Source: Haematococcus lacustris
Taxonomy: Eukaryota; Chlorophyta; Chlorophyceae; Chlamydomonadales; Haematococcaceae
Reading direction: 5' to 3'
NCBI GenBank assembly: GCA_030144725.1
Contig: JASKMD010000025.1
Location: 8,424,033-8,488,032 of the forward strand
Length of the DNA stretch: 64,000 nucleotides
Under the pieces are notes generated by a model. The model had not been told where the DNA came from. It searched no databases and was given only the letters and a program-made list of their open reading frames with translations. The position numbers and the translations under genes were made by a program. Of this stretch, positions 20,411 to 31,900 are shown piece after piece (position 1 is the first letter of the stretch; every line of letters begins with the position of its first letter).

Positions 20411-23400
20411 CAGCTCGGTCCTCTGCCCCCGCGGCCCCCGCTGGCCATCTATTCGCGTGAGCCTCGGGTCCGCCTGCGCCGCCCGAGGGCCAAGTTGGCC
20501 TGCATTGAGGCCACTCCAGCCCCTATCCCCGGCCCACCCCCTTTGCCAGGTCCGCCTCCCCTTCCTAACCCACCCACCCTCCTCAACACACGCATAGCCC
20601 GCGCGGGGGCGAGCCAGGACTAGCCATGCAGCGCCCAGGTGTGGCCGCCAGCTTCATGGCAGTCACCCTCAACGTGCAGGGCCTTGCCTAGCCGCACAAA
20701 CTGCAGGCCCTGCTTGACTGGGCCGCTGACAGCCCGGCGCAAGTGGTTTTCCCGTTGGCGGAGAGCGTGTGGCAGTGGGCAGAAGCCCACTCGGGGGCCA
20801 AGCCCGCCTGGCGGGGGCAGTGGTTTTACACTCCTGGCACCGGCAGCTCCCAAGGCTGCCTGGTATTCGTGACCTGCAGCAGCGCAGGGAGAAGGCGGCA
20901 GCAGTGGCCAGGGCTCAGCTCGTGTGGCAGCTGGTGCGGGTGGAGCGAGAGGGGGACGCTGAGGTGCAGGCGGCGCAGCACCTGGGAGAGGCCGCAGCCT
21001 TGGCGGGGGTTGGGGCGAGGGAGCAGGGGGCCCAACAGTCCCTGCTGGCCAGTGCAGTCCTCGACCAGTACTACGGCGACCGCTCCTCCTTCTACTTCTA
21101 CCATCGCGACCAGCCCGTGCACACCCCCACCCTCATCTCTTCTCTCCAGCTCCCGGGACAGCCAGGTCAGCCAGCGAACCTCACCACTCCAGCAGCACTA
21201 CTCAGCTGCCGAGCCCACCCGTGTCTACGCAGCCAAGCCGGTGGACACAGCTGCGCGCGCCACGCTGCTGGGCAGCCTCACCTCCCACCTCAACCCCACC
21301 CAGGCCAGAGCTGCCGAGGGCCCCGATGGCAGCCCTATGCTATCAGAGGAGGAGCTGGGCCGGGCTCTGCAGGGCTGCGCGCACAGCAAGGCCCCGGGGC
21401 TAGATGGACTGCCCATGGAGGTCTATGACCGGCTGTGGGTGGAGCTGGGGCGGCCGCTGCGGGCCATGTTGCGAGAGGCCCTGGCAGACACCGCTGACCC
21501 TGCCCCCCTGGCTGAGTTCCTGACAGGCATCATCACCCTCGTGCCCAAGGCTGGCAAGCCGAGGGACCAGGTGGCCGGTTACCGCCCCATCACGCTCCTC
21601 AACTGCGACGTGCGCCTGGTGGCCAGGGCAGTGGAGGACCGGCTGCAGCTGCCCTTGGACCTGCTGGTGTCCCCCTCTCAGTCCGCCTTTATCCTGGGCA
21701 GGGACATCAGCGACAGCGTGCAGTTCCACCTAGGCCTGCTGGAGTACCTGCAGCAGCGGGGCAGCCCAGCCTGGCTGTTGTTGCTGGACCTGGCGGGGGC
21801 CTATGACAACGTGTCCTGGGGCTTGCTCCAGGACACGATGGAGGCCATGGGGTTCTGCCGGGAGGGGCATGTGCGCTGGGCTCAGCTGCTGCACCGGGGG
21901 GCCACGAGCCAGGTGCTGGTCAACGGCCACCTCACCGACAGCTTCCCACTTGCGTCGGGGCTATTGCAGGGCAGCGGGGCCTCCCCGCTCTACTGGTGCA
22001 TCGTGCTCCAACCGCTGGTCAGCTACCTCAGCTCGCTCCAGCTGGCAGGCCGCATCAGCACCCCCACCATCCCCTCCAGCCCTCTGGCCATGCACAGGGC
22101 CGCCCTGACCCCCGCGCTCCCCTCCAAGGAGTATGCGGACGACCTCACCATCGTGGTGCTCGATCGGGTCAGAGACGGGAAGGTGGTTGTGGAGGCCCTG
22201 GGCCTGTTCCGCGCCGCTGGGGGCCCTGCGCTGAGCGTGAGCAAGAGCTCAGCCCTACCGTGTGCCCAGCCAGAGCCCGGGCTGGGTAACCAGGGGGGCT
22301 CGGGCCCCAAGGGAAAGGGGAGGGGAGGAAGGGAGGGTGACGGGGGGGAAGGGGGCGGGCAGGGGCAGGTGGGCGAGCAGGGGCTAGGGGGTGGGCTGGG
22401 GGAAGGTGGCGGGCAAGGGCAGCAGCAGGGCGGGCGGGAGCAGGGTGGGGAGCAGGAGCCGGAGGTTGTCATCCCAGCTGTCCGAGCGGGGATGCCCGTG
22501 CGCCACCTGGGGGTCCCTCTTGGGGCGGCCTCCTACGCTGCCACCAGCGAGGCCGCCTTCGGTGGGGCGGCGGCGGTCATGATGGCAGCCTCCCTCCCTT
22601 GGCGGCCCCAAGGCCTCAACCTCCTGGGGCGGGTGCAGGTGGCACAGCAGTGCCTGGCCTCCAAGTCCATTTACCAAATGGCTTTTGTGCAACCCTCCGC
22701 TCCTCTGACGCAAGCCATGGCCTTCGCTGTCAACCGCGTTGTGGCAGCCTCAGACCTGCCCCAGGAACGCAGCCCCAACAGCAGCCGCCTCTACCCTAGC
22801 AAGGCCATCTGCGTGATGCCCCGGGGGGAGGGAGGGGTGGGGCTTCCCCACCTGGGGGTCATTAGCACGGCCATGCTGGCGAAGATGCTGGCCCAGCTCT
22901 GGTCGCCCAGGGTTCGACCCTGGCAGCCTCTGACCCACAGCCTGCTGGCAGACCCCTCCCACGGCCTCAGCACGTGGGTCATCACCGACCCCACCGCCCC
23001 CCCCTCGCGAGGCATCAGCCCGCGGCTGCAAGCTCACGTGGCGGCCCTGGCTGAGCTCAAGCTGTTCCATGCGGTGCCCCCCGCTGGCCAGTCCTTCTTC
23101 TCGGTGCTGGCAGACCCTCTGTGGTACAACGCACAAGTCCGCATGAACCCAGCAGCAAGGGAGGCAGCAGCTGAGCAGGGTTGGACCCACGTCCGCCACG
23201 TGAGGGAGGCCCTGAATAGCCCCCAGCTGGAGGGGGAGGCCCGATGGGCTGCCGACCTGGTCAGGGCTTGCCTCCCCGAGCCCTGGCAGGGCATGGTGGA
23301 CCGCCTGCAGCCTCCTCAGCCGGAGTGGGAGTGCCTGAGGGTTGGGCCAGGGGTGGGGTTTGTGATGCGGCGCACCCCCCTGCTCCAGCCCTCCCACTGG

Positions 23401-25618
23401 GTGGGCCCCAACGGCCGCCTCTACCCCCTAGACCCCACAGGGCATGGGCCCCTAGGGGCTTTCTGGGCGGAGGGAGGGGCGGCCTGGGAGCCAGCTGCGG
23501 TGGCCCGACTCAACAAGCCCAGCTACAGGCTGACTCCGGAGGAGCGAGCCGCCCACCTCCGCCCTCTTCCCGCCCAGCATCACGTGGCGCAGGAGCAGGC
23601 TCAAGGGCAGGAGCAAGGAGGAGCCAGGGCGGTTGGCGGGGGCGGGGGGCGGGCAAGGGGGCGGGGCGGGGGCAGGGGGCGAGGGCGTGGAGGAGGTGGA
23701 GGGCGCAGGGGCGCAGGGGGCGGGCCGGGAGGGCAGGCTGCCGACCCAGCTGACGAGGGGCCTGGCACCTGGCCTAAGGAGGAGTGGCTCTTGGGCCCCT
23801 GGGCTCACCTGCAGCTGGACCCTCAGGTGTGGGGCATGGGCACCACCACCCTCCTGGACTTCTCTGTCAAGCATGCCAGGGTGCGCCTCCACCAGCTCCA
23901 GCGCGTCAGTGCCGACCCCCTCTACCCACCAGGTGGGGGCCTGTGGCCAGCGCTGTGGGGTGTGCGCCCCCCCCGGGCAGCGGGCGAACCGGAGGTGGCA
24001 GCGGTGGCTGATGGGGCCCTCAGGGAACTGGAGCTCAAGTGGGAGGCCAGCGTGCAGCAGGTGGCAGGCCAGGGGGCAGCGGGGGAGCGGGAGCAGCAGG
24101 GCAGGGATGTGGAGGAGCGGCTCCCCGAGGAGGTGCAGGGCAGCCAACCGCCTCGTTGGCTTGACACCTCCGCCAGGGCGCACCAGCGACCCTCGCCGCA
24201 GATGAGGGCGGCCCAGCAGGCTGAGCGGCAGCTGGAGGCCCAGCAGCGGCGTGGGGGCAGGCAGCCAGTTGCTCAGCCCGCCCCCCGGGCCGACACCGCG
24301 GACCAGCTGGCTGTGGGTGTTCAGGCGGGCCAGCCGTGTGCGAAGGTGTGGAAGGAGCTGCTAGACCCCACCCTCCGTCGGGAGCATGTCATCGTGGCCT
24401 GGCGGGTGCTTCACGCCAGCCTCATGGTGGGGGCCTTGTGGGGTCACATCCTCAAGGGTGCGGCTGCCCCGGGCTCTTCCGCCTGCCGCTTCTGCCAGCC
24501 GGGGCACTTGGAGACCCTCACCCACGCCTTCCTGACCTGCCCCGCCGTGGTCCCAGCCTGGGAGTGGGTTTTGGAATTGTACGGCCGCCTCACAGGCACC
24601 CGCCCCCCCTCAGGCGACGCCATGCTGCTCCTCAGTGGGCGCCCCACCCGCGGCGAGGCCCCCCCCTTTCAGCCCTCTGACAGCCTGCTGTGGCTGCGGC
24701 TGCGCGTTGCCTACCTGGGCGCAGTGTGGCGCCTCCGCAGCTCAGGAGCCGCTATAGCCCTGCAGCCACAACAGGTGGCGAGGCGGGTCGTGGAGGAGGT
24801 CATCTCCACCCTCACCACGGCCGTCAAGCGGGACTGGCATCGGGTGGGGAGGGACATCCGCGTGGGCCTCTGCGGCGCTGTGCCCTCCACTTGGTTTAAG
24901 GGAAAGGACCCGGAGCTGGACGCTGCCCACTTCGACCAGCTGTGGCCCGAGGCGTCGGGGGGCTGGTTTGCCAAGCAGCCCAGGAGGGAGCGGAGGGGAG
25001 GGCAGGAGGGGGCAGAGGGGAGGGTTGGGGCAGGAGGAGTGGAGGAGGAGAGGGCAGCAGGGAGGCCTAGGCATGGGGAGGGCAGGGCGCAGGGGGGGGG
25101 AGAGCTAGTGGTTCGCCTCTCCTTGCAGTGGCCCGTCCCCTTCCCCGTCGAGCCAGCCTGAGCTTCAGGGTTGCTGGTGGGGGCTTAGGGCGTTCGGTGG
25201 GTGGGGTGGGCTAGGCTTCGGGGGGCTGTCTGGGTGTCAGGGGACCGGGGGCTTAGGTGGTCTTGGTATCAGCGTTGGGGGTAGGGTTCTAGGTTTCAGG
25301 TCGAGGGGCGGAACTTAGGCTCGGGTGGGTAGTTTTGTGGGGAGGGTATGGGGAGGGTCTGGGGAGGTGAGCTAGGGTGGAGGGCGTTGGTGTGGGGGAG
25401 TGTCTTGACGTTGTCCTAGGGAGGGGGTTGCTTGGGTTGTGTGGACCTTTGCATGTGGGGTGTGGACCTTTGCTTGGGGTGTGTGGACCGCTGTGTTTGG
25501 GTGGGGTGCTTGGGGCTCGTGTATGGGGGAACCTTGTTTTGTAGTAGTCTCTTTTCATCTTTTCTTTAGTGTCACTCTCTCTCTTGTAATGCTCCTCCAT
25601 CAAAAAAAAAAAAAAAAA
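20411..25618 (+). mobile_element. L1-like LINE, copy Y: 5'-truncated, poly(A)-tailed
   Basis: It starts inside ORF1 (C-terminal end, AIYSREPRVRLRRPRAKLA), passes the TAG-CC-ATG junction at 20621-20628, then ORF2, then a 3' UTR of about 440 bp, and ends in 17 A at 25602-25618. The abrupt 5' start and the A tail are the hallmarks of target-primed reverse transcription. The sequence right after the tail repeats about 373 bp of the sequence left of the insertion (20038-20410). The whole is inserted in fragment X. Confidence 0.8.
20626..25161 (+). pseudogene. L1-like ORF2 with reverse transcriptase (copy Y, disabled)
   Basis: ORF2 starts at ATG 20626 but meets TAG at 20690, and most of the APE domain is deleted (around 20745-20870), with a frame change that is restored by about 21170. 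From there one frame runs to the stop at 25161. RT motifs: SKAPGLDGLPMEVYD, AGYRPITLLNCDVRLVARAV, SQSAFILGRDISDSVQ, LLLDLAGAYDNVSWG (catalytic D), SGLLQGSGASPLYWC, and EYADDLTIVVLD (YADD). A Gly/Arg-rich linker and a C-terminal zf-RVT-like motif follow (CRFCQPGHLETLTHAFLTC). YRPITLLNCD and FI-GR motifs place it near the L1/Tx1 group. The polymerase domain looks intact but the APE is lost, so it is not autonomous. Confidence 0.85.
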
Positions 25619-26800
25619 GGGCAGGGATGTGGAGGAGCGGCTCCCCGAGGAGGTGCAGGGCAGCCAACCGCCTCGCTGGCTTGACACCTCCGCCAGGGCG
25701 CACCATCGTCCTTGGCCGCAGGACAGGGCGGCCGAGCAGGCTGAGCGGCAGCTGGAGGCCCAGCAACGGCGTGGGAGCAGGCAGCCCGCCCCCCGGGCCG
25801 ACACCGCGGACCAGCTGGCTGTGGGTGTTCAGGCGGGCCAGCCGTGTGCGAAGGTGTGGAAGGAGCTGCTAGACCCCACCCTCCGTCGGGAGCATGTCAT
25901 CGTGGCCTGGCGGGTGCTTCACGCCAGCCTCATGGTGGGGGGCTTGTGGGGCCACATTCTCAAGGGTACGGCTGCCCCGGGCTCTTCCGCCTGCCGCTTC
26001 TGCCAGCCGGGGCACTTGGAGACCCTCACCCACGCCTTCCTGACCTGCCCCGCCGTGGTCCCAGCCTGGGAGTGGGTTTTGGAATTGTACGGCCGCCTCA
26101 CAGGCACCCGCCCCCCCTCAGGCGACGCCATGCTGCTCCTCAGTGGGCGCCCCACCCGCGGCTAGAGCCCCCCCCTTTCAGCCCCCTGACAGCCTGCTGT
26201 GGCTGCGGCTGCGCGTTGCCTACCTGGGCGCAGTGTGGCGCCTCCGCAGCTCAGGAGCCGCTACAGCCATGCAGCCACAACAGGTGGCGAGGCGGGTCGT
26301 GGAGGAGGTCATCTCCACCCTCACCACGGCCGTCAAGCGGGACTGACATCGGGTGGGGAGGGACATCCGCGTGGGCCTCTGCGGCGCTGTGCCCTCCACC
26401 TGGTTCAAGGGAAAGGACCCGGAGCCGGACGCTGCCCACTTCGACCAGCTGTGGCCCGAGGCGTCGGGGGGCTGGTTCGCCAAGCAGCCTAGGAGGGAGC
26501 GGAGGGGGCAGAGGGGGCAGGAGGGGGCAGAGGGGAGGGTTGGGGCAGGAGGAGTGGAGGAGGAGAGGGCAGCAGGGAGGCCTAGGCATGGGGAGGGCAG
26601 GGCGCAGGGGGGGGGAGAGCTAGTGGTTCGCCTCTCCTTGCAGTGGCCCGTCCCCTTCCCCTGGAAAGGCTGGGCAAGGCAAGCCGAGGGACTAGGTGGC
26701 CGGTTACCGCCCCATCACGCTCCTCAACTGCGATGGGCGCCTGGTGGCCAGGGCAGTGGAGGACCGGCTGCAGCTGCCCTTGGACCTGCTGGTGTCCCCC
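25619..26800 (+). mobile_element. L1-like LINE fragment X, right part, joined to an RT fragment
   Basis: It resumes at GGGCAGGGATGTGGAGGAGC directly after Y's poly(A) and continues the ORF2 C-terminus, with CRFCQPGHLETLTHAF. It carries stops (TAG at 26163, TGA at 26344). At about 26660 it jumps to RT sequence (CCGAGGGACTAGGTGGCC, compare 21560), which continues to 26800, where the chromovirus is inserted. Confidence 0.75.
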
Positions 26801-27008
26801 TGTAGCGAACGGCTCCTCGAAGCCTAGCTCGCCTCCGAGTACTTCTGTACTGCAGTGTGACATGGTGGGCGAAAGGGGCAGGTGGGCCTTCGCGCACACC
26901 TGCTTCAGAGGTTCGACTCCTCGGGGGAAACGTTCTAAACCCTGGCCGTGTCACGCTGTGGGAACGAAGGTAGTTAACGGTTGTCAGCGTGGTGTCTTGC
27001 ACGCTACA
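26801..27008 (+). repeat. 5' LTR of the chromovirus
   Basis: TG...CA ends (TGTAGCGAACGG ... CACGCTACA), 208 bp. It should hold the promoter. It also contains a tRNA-like stretch: an A-box-like TGGGCGAAAGGG, a GCAGGT/ACCTGC stem and an exact B-box GGTTCGACTCC. Confidence 0.95.
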
Positions 27009-27011
27009 TTT

Positions 27012-27024
27012 TGGTTTCCGACCG
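27012..27024 (+). other. Candidate primer-binding site of the chromovirus
   Basis: TGGTTTCCGACCG begins three bases after the 5' LTR. TGG is the complement of the tRNA CCA end. I cannot name the tRNA. Confidence 0.6.
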
Positions 27025-27059
27025 ACGTTGCTTAACGTTAACCTTCTTTCCTAAGCAAT

Positions 27060-28925
27060 ATGACTGCTAACAAGGAACCTCCGCCTGGCGGAGACAAACG
27101 GGCTGAGCGTCCCGCTCCAGGGGGCCAGACTCCTGGTTCCCCGCCTCCAGCGACTCCAAGCACTGCCGCTGGGGTCCCAGCAGGAGTTCCTGTTGCAGCT
27201 GGGGCGCCAAATACTGGCACGGCACCTGCTGCCAACAACACGCCCTCTCTTTCTGCCGCAGCCCCTGTTTTCGCAGACGTCGAGAAGATCACAGGCCTGC
27301 AGCCCGCCCAGGCGCTGGACTTGCTGAGATCGGTTCTGACTTCTCTGAACAGCATCGTTTCTGCTCAGCCTCAGGCTGCTCCTGTTCCTCCTGCGACTGC
27401 TGCTGGCGTTGGCCCTCTCTCGTATGCGGGAGCCCTGACAGCTGCGCCCATCCTCCCTGAAGTCGGCACTTCTGCCGCAGCAGCTGCAGCTGATGAGATT
27501 CAGCGCCTTCACCAGCAGCTGGTGGGGGTCACTGCGCATCTGGAGGCTGCCCAGAACGAGGCTGTCCGCGTGCGAGCTGAGCTCTCGGAGATGGAAAGCC
27601 TGCAGGACCGCCAGAATGTGGTGGTGAGTGGAGAGCAAGGTGTTGCAGCCATTCGCAGCCAGTCGGACAGGCCTGTTGTGAACAGAAACAGTGGCACGTC
27701 TGCTGCGTTGCCTGCTCCTGGTGCTGCGCCAGCCTTATCAGGCACTGTTGCACCTGTGGCCCCGTTGTCGGGCAGACATACACCTTTGTCTCAGGTTGCA
27801 CCTCCTGCCAATGCGACACTTGCTGCGCCAGTCCCTATGTCCAGGGTTACGATTCCAGGTCCTGACAAATGGACGGACCAGTGCCTTGCCACTTCCCGAG
27901 TAGCAGAAATCTTCTGTGAGGATCTTGAGGTGCATTGTGCATATCTGCGCATAGACCCTGCTGATGCCCTGCCCAATTTCTTGACAGGCAAGGCCAGAGA
28001 AGTATGGTACCCAGCAACCAGGAATGCTCACATTCTTGCCCATGGCTCTAGGCCAACATGGGCCCACCTGCGTGCTTCCTTTAAGGAAATGGCTGGTGAT
28101 GACCTGCGCAATGAGTCAGATGTGCACCGCAGGAAACTCCTGGATCCCAATGCCTTGCGCATGTCAGCAGGATCCACCCTGAATGCTTACATCACTGATT
28201 TCAGGAACACTCTGACGGTGGCAGGTTCTACCTGCATGGCGCCAGCTATGCTGGTGGCCACCTTCATTAGGGGGCTCACATCTGAGCTGCAGGCCTCGGT
28301 GGTGCATGATCTTGCCCTGATGCGTGACCCCACCCTGAACGATGCCATTCAGGTTGCTGTGAATGCACAGAAGGTACTGTTTGCAGTAGCTACCAACCAT
28401 GTGGGACGTCGCCCACCTGCTCCCCATGTGGCTGCCTTTGTGCCCCCTAAGCAGATGAACCGCCTCAGGACTCCTCCTGGCCTTGCTGGAGGACCACCCC
28501 CTCCTGCCCCTCGAGGCCCTTACTGGGACGTGTCCAGCAGCAGCAGCAGTGGAGGCCACCGTGGCAGCCGCCACAGCAGCCAAGGTGGGGGTCGCCATGC
28601 TGGCCGTGCTGCCCAGGCTCCCCCTGCCACGGCCCCTGTGTGCCCAGCACCTGCTGCTGGCGGGTCCACCCTGCCAAATCCTGGCTATGCGTGCCATCAC
28701 TGCTGGAACCCCAACCACTTCCGTGACTACTGCAACCTGAAGCACCTGCCAGCAGATGAGGCCCGCCGGGTCAGCGGCTACCCCCGCCCTGCCTCCCTGG
28801 GTCCCCCTTCCCGCCATGCCAACCCTCCTGGGGATCTTCCCCCCCGGCCCCAGAAGCGAGACTGCAGCCCCCCTGGCAAGGGTGGCTGGAAGCAGCAAGG
28901 CTCCAGGGGTGACCGACGCCGTTGA
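27060..28925 (+). CDS. gag: Chromovirus Gag
   Basis: A 621-residue capsid/nucleocapsid protein. The first 230 residues are Ala/Pro-rich with a probable helical stretch (IQRLHQQLVGVTAHLEAAQN). A Ty3-type Gag core follows (about residues 260-430; KAREVWYPATRNAH, NAYITDFRNTLTVAG, LVATFIRGLTSELQA). The C-terminal basic part has one zinc knuckle, CHHCWNPNHFRDYC (C-x2-C-x4-H-x4-C). The ATG at 27060 is the first after the primer site. The frame ends in TGA (28923-28925), after which the same frame continues open as pol. Confidence 0.93.
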   Translation: MTANKEPPPGGDKRAERPAPGGQTPGSPPPATPSTAAGVPAGVPVAAGAPNTGTAPAANNTPSLSAAAPVFADVEKITGLQPAQALDLLRSVLTSLNSIVSAQPQAAPVPPATAAGVGPLSYAGALTAAPILPEVGTSAAAAAADEIQRLHQQLVGVTAHLEAAQNEAVRVRAELSEMESLQDRQNVVVSGEQGVAAIRSQSDRPVVNRNSGTSAALPAPGAAPALSGTVAPVAPLSGRHTPLSQVAPPANATLAAPVPMSRVTIPGPDKWTDQCLATSRVAEIFCEDLEVHCAYLRIDPADALPNFLTGKAREVWYPATRNAHILAHGSRPTWAHLRASFKEMAGDDLRNESDVHRRKLLDPNALRMSAGSTLNAYITDFRNTLTVAGSTCMAPAMLVATFIRGLTSELQASVVHDLALMRDPTLNDAIQVAVNAQKVLFAVATNHVGRRPPAPHVAAFVPPKQMNRLRTPPGLAGGPPPPAPRGPYWDVSSSSSSGGHRGSRHSSQGGGRHAGRAAQAPPATAPVCPAPAAGGSTLPNPGYACHHCWNPNHFRDYCNLKHLPADEARRVSGYPRPASLGPPSRHANPPGDLPPRPQKRDCSPPGKGGWKQQGSRGDRRR

Positions 28926-31900
28926 GGCTTTGCCCAACCAGTGCGCCAGGCCTGTGTTGGTGCCTGTGGGACTGTGCCAGTTAAGCAGGCATGTTTGCCA
29001 AGGGACAGTGCTGCAGACGATAGTGTTTTACACTTCTCGTTCTCTGGCAAGGTGAATGGTAGGAATTGCACCATGCTGTTTGACAGTGGTGCAGCAGCAA
29101 GTTTCATCAATTGTGCAGCTGTTGAGATGTACTCTCTGAGTAGCTACAAACTGCAGCAGCCTAGGGAGTTCCAGGTTGCAAATGGCCAGCCTGTCATGTG
29201 CACACATGCATGCACTGTACAGCTGCAGGTCCAGTCTTTGAACTGCCAAGTAGACTTGTTAGTTATGCCAGAGATGTTCTCTGCTTTTGATGTGTTAATG
29301 GGTAGCGACTGGTTGCAGTCCAATGGTGCTTTGCTGGATTACCTGGCGCGTACAGTGACCCTGCAGATGTCAGCTAACAAGACTGTGCTCAAGTGTGAGC
29401 CTGCAGCGCCAATTCTGGCCCCACACTGTGCCCATATACTGGCCAAGCATAGTCATGCTACAGTGTCAGCTAAGGTTGCCTACAAGTGGTTAAGAAAAGG
29501 AGGCCAATCTCTGGTCGCTCTGATATCTTCTCAACCCGTCAACCTTACCCCCCCTCCAGCAAATCTGCTGTCCGTGCACCCTACCCCTTCTCCAGCAAAT
29601 TTGCTGTCCAATGACCCTGTCCCTCACACTCAATCAACAACCTCACCCCCTGACACACCTATCAATTACCCTACCAACATCCCCCATGCTGTGGCAGCTC
29701 AGCTGACAGCGCTCATATCTGAGTTTGAGGACGTCTTCGCACCCTTCAACAAACTGCCCCCTCAACGTCCAGTGGGACATACCATCCCTCTTCAGCCTGG
29801 CTGTAAGCCACCAGCTCTGCCGTCTTATAAGATGAGCCAACCTGAGCTGCTGGAGATGAAGAAGCAGGTTGCTGCCTTCCTGGAACAGGGCATCATTGAG
29901 CCGTCATCCTCACCCTATGCTGCCCCTGTCCTCTTTGTGAAAAAGAAGTCAGGTGAGTTGAGGATGTGCGTGGATTACCGCCAGCTCAATAAAATTACCT
30001 TGAGGGATCAGTACCCACTGCCTAGAGTGGATGACCTGTTTGACAGGTTAGCTGGTTGCACAGTGTTTTCATCACTCGATCTACAGGCTGGTTATCACCA
30101 GATTAGGATCCCTGATGAGGATGTGCCCAAGACAGCTTTCAGGACACCTACTGGCTTGTACCAGTTTAAGGTGCTTTGCTTTGGCCTTACCAATGCACCT
30201 GCCACGTTTCAACGTGTTATGAATAATGCTTTTGCTGATGTCATTAATGACTGTGCCCTGGTGTATATTGATGATATACTCATCATGTCCAAATCAGTTC
30301 CAGATCACTTCAATCATCTGAGGAGAGTCTTGGAGCTGCTCAGGAAACATCAGTTCCAAGCCAAGCTGTCAAAATGTGAGTTTCTCAAAACTGCCCTGAA
30401 ATTTCTGGGTCACATTGTCAGTGATCAGGGTATTGCTGTAGACCCTGATAAGGTGAAATCCATCACCTCTTGGCCAGTGCCACGCAGTTTAACTGCCATG
30501 CAGCAATTTCTTGGTGCTGCCAATTTTGTACGCAAATTTGTACACAATTTCAGTGCTCTTGCAGCACCGCTCACTGACCTGACTGGTAAAGCAGGCAATG
30601 AGTTTAGCTGGCATAAATGGCCTGATGACAAATTACAAGCTTTCGATGCTCTCAAGCATGCTATATCTAAAGTACCTCTACTTAAAATACCTGATATCAC
30701 TAAGCCTTTCCAGGTATATTGTGATGCCTCTTTGCAAGGCGTTGGAGCTGTGCTCATGCAAGAGGGTTACCCTCTGGCTTATTTAAGCAAAAAGCTGATT
30801 CCAGCTGAGAAGAATTACACCACTGGAGAGCAGGAATTACTTGCTATCATTACTGCGTGTAAAGAGTGGCGTTGCTACCTGGAGGGTGTCCCTTTCACTC
30901 TGTACACAGATCACAAGCCCTTAGTGGCTCTGAAAACACAGAAGGTCTTATCAAGACGCCAAATCAGATGGTTAGAGTTCCTCTCACGGTATAATTTTAC
31001 CATAGAATACCTGCCTGGTGATACTAACCCTGCTGACCCCCTATCTCGCATACCTGATGCTCCTGTCACAAACCCTGTCATGGTTATGACCAGGAGCAGG
31101 AAGCGCCTTTTGGAGGGGGAGGAAGCTACCGTGCAGCAGCAGCAGCCAGTTGTGCAGCAGCTGCAGCCACAATTGGTGCTGGAGCAGCCTTTGCCCCCAC
31201 CCCCTGTGCCTTTGCACCCTCTGCATGCTGTCAATATGACAGAGCAGCTGCTGGCAGCGTATGCAGCAGATGAGGCTTTTGCCAGCATGGTGGATCAATA
31301 TGATCAGGATCAGCATGGGCTGTATCGCACCAGAGGAAGGAACCAGATAGTGGTCCCTAACTGCCCAGAGCTCAAAACTAGGATATTGGTGGAGATGCAT
31401 GATGCGCAGTTTGCAGGTCATGTGGGCATTACCAAAACGCTGGAGCGTATCTCCAGGATGTTCTGGTGGCCCCGCATGAGGTCTGAGGTACGCCATTATG
31501 TGGCCAACTGTGATGCTTGCCAGCGTAACAAATCTGTTAATACCAAACCTGGAGGCCTTCTCACGCCTCTGGCCATACCCTATGATAGATGGGAGTCTAT
31601 TTCAATGGACCTAATTACTAAGCTACCTCCTGGTGAGCATGGCTTTGATGCCATTGCCGTGTTTGTAGACAGGCTATCTAAAATGGTGCACTTTGTGCCT
31701 TGCCGTGAGTCTATGAATGCTGAGAGCTGTGCCCGTCTCTTCATTGACAATGTGTTTAAACACCATGGAGTACCCAGAGAAATCATCTCTGATAGGGGCT
31801 CCCATTTTACTAATCATTTCTGGGCGTCAATTATGACCATTCTTGGTGTAAAAAAATGTAAGTCTAGTGCCTATCATCCACAGTCTGATGGTCAGACTGA

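Noticed and set aside
26801..27008. True tRNA gene in the LTR
   Set aside because: The A box has a mismatch, the acceptor stem is not paired and no terminator run of T follows. It is recorded only as tRNA-like.
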